Assembly: GCA_016210935.1 (NCBI GenBank)
Contig: JACQTH010000484.1
Span: forward strand, 1 to 11,228
Direction: 5' to 3'
Length of the DNA stretch: 11,228 nucleotides
DNA from: Acidobacteriota bacterium
Lineage (GTDB): Bacteria > Acidobacteriota > Vicinamibacteria > Vicinamibacterales > JACQTH01
Both the position numbers and the translations under genes were made by a program. The notes below the pieces were generated by a model. It was not told the origin of the DNA. It saw nothing but the letters and a program-made list of their open reading frames with translations, and made no database searches. This document shows, piece by piece, positions 1-5,618 of the stretch. How positions within the stretch are numbered: position 1 is the stretch's first letter; each line of letters opens with the position of its first letter.

Positions 1-888
1 GAGCGGCACATCGCCTGGCTCGGCACACAGTTCCACTTCGTCAGCCTCGATGCGATCGGCGCGCGGGCGCTGCAGAGTCGCCCCTTCACGGAGCCGGTTG
101 CCGCAATCACGTTCGACGACGGCTATCGTGATGTGTACGAACACGCGTTCCCGATCCTGCAGCGCAAAGGAATTCCTGCGGCGGTCTTCGTGGTGACGGA
201 CCTGGTGGGCCAGCCGTTCTGGCAGGTGCACGACCGGCTCTATCGCCTGGTGACCAAGGCCTTCGCGACGTGGCCCGACGCGCCGCAGCGGCTCGTCGGC
301 TTGCTGACGGATTTGGGCATGCCGGCCGTTGCCGCGCTTCGAAGCCACGCCTCGACGGCGAGCCCGCTGATGGCCGTCTCCGCGCTGCTGCCGTCGCTGC
401 CGCAGTCCGAAGTCAGCCGGGTGATTGATTGCCTCGAATCATCGCTGGGCAACGGCGCCGCAGACATTCCCCTGACGCTCACGTGGTCGCAGATCGTCGA
501 GATGCGGCGAGCCGGTTTCACCATCGGATCCCACACGCGGACGCATGCGTCGTTGCCCACAGAGTCCCCGCAGACGCTGGCCGACGAGCTGGCCGGATCG
601 AAGGCGCAACTCGAGCGTCATCTGGGCGAAGCGGTGGCCCATTTCGCGTACCCCGGCGGCCAGTTCACGCCGCGCGTGGTCGACGCGCTGGCGCAGACCG
701 GCTACACCTTCGGCTACACCGCCTGCCCGCATCACGATCCGCGCTATCCCCTCCTGACGATGGAGCGCCTCCTGCTGTGGGAAGGATCGTCAATCGACGG
801 CAACGGCGAATTCGCTCCCGCCATTCTGAACTGCCAGGCCCACGATCTGTGGCCGCCGGCCAGACGCTGCGGACGGCTGCATGGATAG
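1..888 (+). CDS. Polysaccharide deacetylase (NodB/CE4 family), 5'-truncated by the window edge
   Basis: The reading frame is open from base 1, so the true start lies upstream; 295 residues are visible. CE4 enzymes are metal-dependent esterases that remove N- or O-acetyl groups from polysaccharides. Motif 1 is TFDDG (visible residues 37-41, catalytic Asp39 and metal-binding Asp40). Motif 2 is SHTRTH (177-182, metal ligands His178 and His182). Motif 3 is FAYPGG (215-220). About 135 residues separate motifs 1 and 2, more than in minimal NodB domains. The extra part (around FWQVHDRLYRL) resembles the insertion found in deacetylases of exopolysaccharide loci. The GTG at 133 is internal (the Val after TFDDGYRD) and not a start, because starting there would remove motif 1. 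The stop overlaps the next gene by 8 bp, suggesting translational coupling. The substrate is unknown; an N-acetylhexosamine in the locus polymer is the natural inference. The family call is firm. Confidence 0.93.
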   Translation, partial: ERHIAWLGTQFHFVSLDAIGARALQSRPFTEPVAAITFDDGYRDVYEHAFPILQRKGIPAAVFVVTDLVGQPFWQVHDRLYRLVTKAFATWPDAPQRLVGLLTDLGMPAVAALRSHASTASPLMAVSALLPSLPQSEVSRVIDCLESSLGNGAADIPLTLTWSQIVEMRRAGFTIGSHTRTHASLPTESPQTLADELAGSKAQLERHLGEAVAHFAYPGGQFTPRVVDALAQTGYTFGYTACPHHDPRYPLLTMERLLLWEGSSIDGNGEFAPAILNCQAHDLWPPARRCGRLHG

Positions 889-2377
889 AAGGATCGACAG
901 CATCTCGCGCCCCGCGCTCATGCTCGTCATCGGGCGCGGTATCGGATTTGCCGCCTCGTTTGCGATCCCGGTGGTGCTCTCGCGCCTGTTCGATCGATCC
1001 GAGTTCGGGACGTACAAGCAGCTCTTCCTGATCTACGGCACGCTCTACGGACTCGCCCAGCTCGGCGTGGCGGAAAGCCTGTATTACTTCGTGCCGCGGA
1101 AGGCGGAAGATGCCGGGCGCCATATCGCCAACTCGCTCCTGACGCTGGCGCTGGTCGGCGCCGGCTGTCTGGCGCTGGTTGCGCTGTTGCGGGGCCACAT
1201 CGCGGGCTGGTTCACGAACCCGCAGATTGCCCGCGAAGGCCTCCTGCTCGGACTGTTCCTCGCGCTGATGTTGGCGTCGGCGCTCTTCGAGATCGTGCTG
1301 GTCTCCCGCAAACGTCACCTGGAAGCCGCCGCCACGTACGCCGGATCCGATCTGCTCCGGACGCTGTTGTTCGTCGCGCCGGCGCTCGCCTTCGACAGCG
1401 TGCACGGCGTCCTGCTGGGCGCCGCCTGCTTCGCGGCGGTGCGTCTGCTCTGGATGATCGCGTGCCTGTGGCACGACTTCGGCCGCCAGTTGCGGATCGA
1501 TTTGACGTTGTGGCGTCACCAGCTGGCGTATGCGCTGCCTTTTGCTCTCGCGGTCGGGATCGAGGTAGTGCAGACGAACTTCCATCAGTACGTCGTCGCG
1601 TCGCGGTTCGATGCGGCGACCTTCGCCATCTATGCGGTCGGGTGTCTGCAGATTCCGCTCGTGGATCTGCTGGCCACCTCCACCGCCAACGTGATGATGG
1701 TTCGGATGGCCGAAGATTCGAGCAGGCACCAGACCTGCCTGGCCCTGGATCTCTGGCATCACGCTATCTGCCGGCTGGCCCTGCTCATCTTTCCGCTCGC
1801 GGTGTTCCTCATCCTGACCTCGCGTGAGGTCATCGTGGCGCTCTTCACGGCCCGATATCTGGCGAGCGTGCCGATCTTCATGGCGTGGGCGCTGACGATC
1901 GTGCCGGCGACGTTTTGCGTCGATGCGGTGCTGCGCGTGTACGCCCAAACGCGTTTTCTGCTGATCACCAACCTGTTCCGCCTCCTGTTCGTGGCGGCGT
2001 TCATCGGCCCGTTCCTCTCGGCCTTCGGACTGCTGGGAGCGGTGCTGGTGACGCTTGCGGCCACCTGCAGCGTCCGCGTGCTCGGCATCGTCCGGATCGC
2101 TCAACTGATGCACGTGCGCATGGCCGATGTGCTGCCGTGGGGACAGCTGGCCGGGCTGGCGCTGCGATCCGTCATCGCTGGAGTCCCGGGGTACTACCTC
2201 GGCCATCAGATCACGCTGCCGCCTCTTCTCACCATCCTTTACATCGGCGGGCTGTATGCCGCGACCTACGCGCTGCTGTGCCGTCGCTGGATCCGCGGCG
2301 AACCCCGGGCCGCGACAGCGTCGGTGCCGATCGCGGTCGCGACCAGGCCAACCACACTGCGCATCGAAGAGAGCTGA
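881..2377 (+). CDS. Polysaccharide flippase, Wzx-like (MOP superfamily), multi-pass membrane protein
   Basis: The product has 498 residues and is mostly hydrophobic. I count roughly 14 possible membrane segments, for example near residues 12-36, 46-66, 84-103, 120-141, 159-177, 179-197, 216-236, 245-265, 295-313, 331-351, 364-382, 386-405, 424-443 and 447-467, followed by a polar C-terminal tail of about 30 residues. The opening (GRGIGFAASFAIPVVLSRL, then a Phe-Gly-Tyr stretch) is typical of oligosaccharide flippases of the Wzx/RfbX type. These proteins move undecaprenyl-linked repeat units across the inner membrane. The length fits the family. ATG 881 overlaps the deacetylase stop (ATGGATAG), so the start is set by coupling rather than by a strong ribosome binding site. 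The cargo would be the oligosaccharide made by the neighbouring glycosyltransferases (inference). A long antisense frame across this gene is a GC artefact. Confidence 0.9.
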   Translation: MDRRIDSISRPALMLVIGRGIGFAASFAIPVVLSRLFDRSEFGTYKQLFLIYGTLYGLAQLGVAESLYYFVPRKAEDAGRHIANSLLTLALVGAGCLALVALLRGHIAGWFTNPQIAREGLLLGLFLALMLASALFEIVLVSRKRHLEAAATYAGSDLLRTLLFVAPALAFDSVHGVLLGAACFAAVRLLWMIACLWHDFGRQLRIDLTLWRHQLAYALPFALAVGIEVVQTNFHQYVVASRFDAATFAIYAVGCLQIPLVDLLATSTANVMMVRMAEDSSRHQTCLALDLWHHAICRLALLIFPLAVFLILTSREVIVALFTARYLASVPIFMAWALTIVPATFCVDAVLRVYAQTRFLLITNLFRLLFVAAFIGPFLSAFGLLGAVLVTLAATCSVRVLGIVRIAQLMHVRMADVLPWGQLAGLALRSVIAGVPGYYLGHQITLPPLLTILYIGGLYAATYALLCRRWIRGEPRAATASVPIAVATRPTTLRIEES

Positions 2378-2381
2378 GGAG
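2377..2381 (+). promoter_or_regulatory. Shine-Dalgarno for the first asparagine-synthase-like gene
   Basis: AGGAG lies six bases before ATG 2388 and overlaps the last base of the flippase TGA. It is the clearest ribosome binding site in the window. It fixes the start at MCGIAGIV, where the second residue is the Cys2 nucleophile, and excludes an upstream in-frame start near 2127. Confidence 0.75.
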
Positions 2382-2387
2382 TCCAGC

Positions 2388-4289
2388 ATGTGCGGGATCG
2401 CGGGGATCGTCCGGTGGAATGGTCGCCCAATCGTCGAGGAGGACATCCGCGCGATGTGCCGCGTCATGATTCATCGGGGCCCTGACGAGGAAGGTATCTA
2501 CTGCGGTGATGGAGCGGCGCTCGGGATGCGGCGACTCAGCATCATCGATCTGCAGAACGGCCAGCAACCCGTCCCCAACGAAGATCGTTCCATCTGGGTC
2601 GTCTTCAATGGCGAGATCTACAACTATCGCGAGCTGCGGCGCCAGCTCGAACGAACCGGACACCGGTTCCGAACGGCCAGCGACACCGAGACGATCGTTC
2701 ATCTGTACGAGGACCTGGGGCACGCCTGCGTGGATCGGCTGCGGGGGATGTTCGCGCTGGCGATCTGGGACGAACGGCTCCGGCAGGTCATCCTCGCGAG
2801 GGATCGACTGGGGATCAAGCCGCTGTATTACGCGCAGCGCGACGGCGAGCTCGTCTTCGCCTCGGAGCTGAAATCGATCCTGCAGGTCGACTGGATCGAT
2901 CGCTCGCTCGATTGGGAGGCGGCCGGTCACCTGTTTTCGTTTCTGGCGACTCCGGCGTCGCGCAGCATCGTCCACGGTGTATCGAAGCTGGAGCCGGCGT
3001 GCCTCGGGGTTGGCGCGCGCGGCCGCAGCCTGCGCATCGAGCGTTACTGGGACGTCAATTTCGAGCCGGACCGGAAATCGACCGAGTCCGATTTGATCGA
3101 GAGGCTTCGTGAGCTGCTGGTCGACTCCGTCAAGCTGCACGAGATCAGCGACGTGCCTCTCGGCGCGTTCCTGAGCGGCGGCCTCGATTCGAGCGCGGTC
3201 GTCGCCACGATGGCGGGATTGACGCCCGAGCCGGTGAAGACGTTCTCGATTGGATTCGTGGAGCCGGGCTTCGACGAGCTCCTTCACGCGCGACGTGTGG
3301 CGGCGGCCTTCGGCACCGACCACTACGACCTGGTGCATCGACCCGATGTCGTTCAGATCGTCGACGATCTCGTCTGGTACCTCGACGAGCCGTTCGGCGA
3401 CACCTCCGCGATCGCGACCTACATGGTGGCGAAGCTGGCGGCCGAGCACGTCAAGGTGGTGCTCACCGGCGACGGCGGCGACGAGCTGTTCGCGGGATAC
3501 GACAAGTACCTCGTCGAGCGTCGCGAGCGCGCCTACGATCGCGTGCCCGCCCCCTTACGAAGGATTGCCGGATTCGTCGGGCGCGCCATGCCTGACGGGA
3601 TGAGGGGGCGCCGGTTCCTTCAGCATCTGGCGCTCGACGGCTCGCTCCGCTACCTGGACGCCTCGACGCTGTTCAAGGCGGACGATCTTGGCAAGCTCTT
3701 GACAGACGGCGCCCTGCGCGAGGTCGGCTGCCACGATCCGTGGGCGGCGCCGCTCGACACGCTCCGGGGAGGTGTTCGAGTCGGATCGAGCGCCGCAGAG
3801 ACCCACTGGCTCGACGCGGCGCAGTACGGCGACCTGCGCCGGTACCTGCCGCTCGATATCCTGACGAAGGTCGATCGCATGACGATGGCCCACTCGATCG
3901 AGGCGCGGCCGCCGCTGCTGGATCATCCGCTGGTCGAATTCGCGGCCACGATCCCCGCCGAGCTGCGACTGCGCGGCGGCACGACGAAGTACCTCTTGAA
4001 GCAGGCCATGCGAGGCGTCCTGCCGGACGAGATCATCGACCGGCCGAAACATGGATTTGCCGTCCCGCTGGCGCGCTGGTTCCGCGGGGAGCTGGCGGGC
4101 TTCACGCGGGACATTCTGCTGTCGGACACCTGCCGGCGGCGCGGCGTGTTCGAGCGCGAGTACCTCGAGTTGCTGCTGCGGCTCAACGATCAGGGACGGG
4201 ACCTGGATCTGCAGGTGTGGACGCTCCTGTCGTTCGAGCTCTGGTGCCAGCGGTTCATGGATCGCCCCATGCGAGCCGCGGTCGCCTAG
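2388..4289 (+). CDS. AsnB-like glutamine-dependent amidotransferase (paralogue 1)
   Basis: The product has 633 residues. The N-terminal class II glutaminase domain (about 1-200) starts MCGIAGIV with nucleophile Cys2. It keeps glutamine-binding residues Arg49 (MRRLSIID), Asn74-Gly75-Glu76 (FNGEIYNY) and Asp99. The C-terminal synthetase domain has the pyrophosphate loop SGGLDSS (263-269), DEPFGDTSAI (333-342), LTGDGGDELFAGY (359-371) and KVDRMTM followed by ARPPLLDHP. The family moves ammonia from glutamine to an adenylated carboxylate. E. coli AsnB has Glu348 in GEGSDE; here that position is Asp362 (GDGGDE). Such proteins are common in polysaccharide and exosortase loci, where the acceptor may be a sugar uronate rather than aspartate. 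It follows the flippase by 10 bp. The acceptor cannot be read from sequence, so no gene symbol is given. Confidence 0.9.
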   Translation: MCGIAGIVRWNGRPIVEEDIRAMCRVMIHRGPDEEGIYCGDGAALGMRRLSIIDLQNGQQPVPNEDRSIWVVFNGEIYNYRELRRQLERTGHRFRTASDTETIVHLYEDLGHACVDRLRGMFALAIWDERLRQVILARDRLGIKPLYYAQRDGELVFASELKSILQVDWIDRSLDWEAAGHLFSFLATPASRSIVHGVSKLEPACLGVGARGRSLRIERYWDVNFEPDRKSTESDLIERLRELLVDSVKLHEISDVPLGAFLSGGLDSSAVVATMAGLTPEPVKTFSIGFVEPGFDELLHARRVAAAFGTDHYDLVHRPDVVQIVDDLVWYLDEPFGDTSAIATYMVAKLAAEHVKVVLTGDGGDELFAGYDKYLVERRERAYDRVPAPLRRIAGFVGRAMPDGMRGRRFLQHLALDGSLRYLDASTLFKADDLGKLLTDGALREVGCHDPWAAPLDTLRGGVRVGSSAAETHWLDAAQYGDLRRYLPLDILTKVDRMTMAHSIEARPPLLDHPLVEFAATIPAELRLRGGTTKYLLKQAMRGVLPDEIIDRPKHGFAVPLARWFRGELAGFTRDILLSDTCRRRGVFEREYLELLLRLNDQGRDLDLQVWTLLSFELWCQRFMDRPMRAAVA

Positions 4290-4292
4290 ACC

Positions 4293-4363
4293 GGCTAGCC
4301 GTGCTTGCACGGCCAGAATGTGTACGAAACGGTCACATTCTGGCTGCCCAAGCACGGCTAGCC
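4293..4363. repeat. Large imperfect palindrome (REP/MITE-like), inverted repeat 1
   Basis: The outer arms GGCTAGCCGTGCTTG (4293-4307) and CAAGCACGGCTAGCC (4349-4363) are perfect 15-bp complements. The inner arms CCAGAATGTG (4313-4322) and CACATTCTGG (4334-4343) are perfect 10-bp complements. Between them, 4310-4312 can pair with 4344-4346 (one G-U), leaving two mismatches (4308/4348 and 4309/4347). The loop is 4323-4333. Within the left arm a smaller palindrome, GCCGTGC-TT-GCACGGC (4298-4313), offers an alternative fold. The element starts four bases after a stop codon, and no T-run follows. It could be a REP-like element, a miniature mobile element or an mRNA-stabilising hairpin. Confidence 0.8.
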
Positions 4364-4380
4364 CCCGCGTAGCGGGGCTA
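4359..4380. repeat. GC-rich hairpin overlapping the right arm of inverted repeat 1
   Basis: TAG plus CCCCGC pairs with GCGGGG plus CTA around a GTA loop (4369-4371), giving nine base pairs with one bulged C at 4362. Its left arm uses 4359-4363, which are also the end of inverted repeat 1, so both stems cannot form completely at once. TTGAATGAAG follows, with no T-run, so it is not a canonical rho-independent terminator. Confidence 0.65.
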
Positions 4381-4398
4381 TTGAATGAAGCCTCGTGA

Positions 4399-4447
4399 TG
4401 TCTAGCGAAGCGGCGCTGGTCGGTGTGAGGCGGCGCTTCGCTAGACA
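4399..4447. repeat. 14-bp perfect inverted repeat just before the GT4 start
   Basis: TGTCTAGCGAAGCG (4399-4412) is perfectly complementary to CGCTTCGCTAGACA (4434-4447), with a 21-nt loop (4413-4433). The right arm ends one base before the ATG at 4449. The octamer GCGGCGCT also occurs as a direct repeat at 4410-4417 and 4430-4437. The hairpin would place the only purine-rich stretch upstream of the ATG (GTGAGGCGG, 4425-4433) in its loop. It may affect translation of the glycosyltransferase or may simply be a REP-type element. Confidence 0.75.
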
Positions 4448-4448
4448 C

Positions 4449-5558
4449 ATGGACACGAAACCGCGGGTCGCGATTGTCGCGGCCAGCCTCGACATCGTCG
4501 GCGGGCAGGGTGTGCAGGCGCAGAGCCTCGTCGGCGCGCTCCGCCGTGAGGGCTATCGCATCTCGTTCGTTTCGATCAATCCCCGGTTCCCGCCGGGGCT
4601 CCGGTGGCTGCGGCGAATCCGGTACGCGCGGACCGTTGCGAACGAACTCCTCTACGTTCCATCGCTCGCACAACTCGCCGCCGCCGACATCGTGCACGTG
4701 TTTTCCGCCTCGTACTGGTCGTTTCTGCTCGCGCCGGCGCCCGCGATCCTCGCGGGACGATTGCTGAACCGCCGTGTCGTGCTCCACTACCACAGCGGCG
4801 AAGCCGAAGATCATCTGGCTCATTGGCGATCGCGCGTGCATCCGTGGCTTCGTCTCGCGGATGAAATCGTCGTTCCGTCTGGCTATCTCGCGGGCATCTT
4901 CGCGCGTCACGGGTACGACGCGACCGTGATTGAGAACGTGATTGACGTCTCACGGTTCGGGTATCGCGAACGCCGCCCACTCCGGCCACGTTTGCTCTCG
5001 ACGAGAAACCTCGAACCGCACTACGGCCTCGACATCATCATCCGGGCGTTCGCGGAGATTCACCGGGACCGGCGCGACGCGACGCTGACGATCGCCGGGT
5101 GCGGCACCGAAGAATCACGGCTGCGCCGGCTCGCGGCGAGCGTCGCGCCGGCGAGCGTGCGGTTCGCCGGAAAGATCCCTCCGGATGGCATGCCGAACCT
5201 CTACGCCGAGTCGGACCTCTTCCTGAACGCGTCGACGATCGACAATCAACCGGTTTCCCTGCTCGAAGCGTTCGCGTCCGGCCTGCCGGTGATCTCGACC
5301 CCGACGGGCGACATCCGCGCCATGCTCGAAAACGGTCAGGCAGGTGTGCTGGTGCCGCCCAACGATCCGCGAGCGATGGCGGCGGCGGTGATGACCGTTC
5401 TCAACGATCCGGCGCCCGCGCTCGCGAAGGCCCGCCGCGCGCGGCGGACGCTTGATCGGCACACGTGGCCGGCCGTCAGGGACGAGTGGAGCGCCGTGTA
5501 CGCGCGCGGCCAACGTCACGGCGCGTCGCGTGTGCAGCTTCGCACCGAGCGCTTGTAG
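4449..5558 (+). CDS. Glycosyltransferase family 4 (group 1, GT-B fold)
   Basis: From ATG 4449 the product has 369 residues, normal for retaining GT4 enzymes that transfer a sugar from a nucleotide-sugar donor. The N-terminal Rossmann half begins KPRVAIVAASLD with a glycine-rich loop IVGGQGVQ (17-23). The C-terminal donor-binding half contains RLLSTRNLEPHYGLD (181-195), TIAGCG (214-219) and DNQPVSLLEAFASGLPV (265-281), then a TGD and GVLVPPND segment. The usual E-x7-E motif reads D265-x7-E273, a conservative variant seen in related proteins. An in-frame GTG at 4395 would add 18 residues, but these would be encoded by the inverted repeat at 4399-4447, so I prefer 4449 although it has no clear ribosome binding site. 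It is probably cytoplasmic or membrane-associated, acting on the lipid-linked repeat unit. Donor and linkage are unknown. Confidence 0.9.
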   Translation: MDTKPRVAIVAASLDIVGGQGVQAQSLVGALRREGYRISFVSINPRFPPGLRWLRRIRYARTVANELLYVPSLAQLAAADIVHVFSASYWSFLLAPAPAILAGRLLNRRVVLHYHSGEAEDHLAHWRSRVHPWLRLADEIVVPSGYLAGIFARHGYDATVIENVIDVSRFGYRERRPLRPRLLSTRNLEPHYGLDIIIRAFAEIHRDRRDATLTIAGCGTEESRLRRLAASVAPASVRFAGKIPPDGMPNLYAESDLFLNASTIDNQPVSLLEAFASGLPVISTPTGDIRAMLENGQAGVLVPPNDPRAMAAAVMTVLNDPAPALAKARRARRTLDRHTWPAVRDEWSAVYARGQRHGASRVQLRTERL

Positions 5559-5570
5559 GGTTTTTCCACT

Positions 5571-5615
5571 CCAGGCACCCCCAGGCACCTCAGGCACCCC
5601 AGGCACCCCAGGCAC
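5571..5615. repeat. Short tandem repeat, five copies of an AGGCACCCC-type unit
   Basis: AGGCAC occurs at 5573, 5583, 5592, 5601 and 5610, at spacings of 10, 9, 9 and 9 bases. The array fills most of the 60-bp gap between the GT4 stop and the next ATG. The last copy puts AGG six bases before ATG 5619, where it may serve as a weak ribosome binding site. Because the unit is 9 bp, copy-number changes would preserve frame with the preceding gene, whose TAG at 5556 lies in the same frame as ATG 5619. Confidence 0.85.
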
Positions 5616-5618
5616 TTT

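Noticed and set aside
133..888. Deacetylase starting at GTG 133
   Set aside because: The frame is open to base 1, and residues before 133 include the essential TFDDG motif. The gene begins outside the window.
2127..2387. N-terminal extension of the first AsnB-like protein
   Set aside because: The extension overlaps the flippase coding sequence and would bury the Cys2 nucleophile, which must be N-terminal in class II amidotransferases.
665..2467. 600-residue open frame on the minus strand across the flippase
   Set aside because: Its translation is rich in Arg, Gln, Asp, Glu and His with no recognisable domain, as expected opposite a GC-rich membrane-protein gene. The + strand frame has clear flippase features.
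2229..3449. Minus-strand open frame of 406 residues opposite the first AsnB-like gene
   Set aside because: The opposite strand encodes an intact amidotransferase with catalytic motifs. The antisense product shows only GC-biased composition.
3555..4910. Minus-strand open frame of 451 residues running through the palindrome region
   Set aside because: It crosses two real + strand genes and the intergenic palindromes, has Arg-rich low-information sequence, and no domain is visible.
5525..5566. Rho-independent terminator ending in the TTTTT at 5561-5565
   Set aside because: Only a four-base-pair stem (GTGC/GCAC) is found, and it is too far from the T-run.
5571..5615. CRISPR array
   Set aside because: The units are 9-10 bp with no unique spacers. 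It is a simple tandem repeat.
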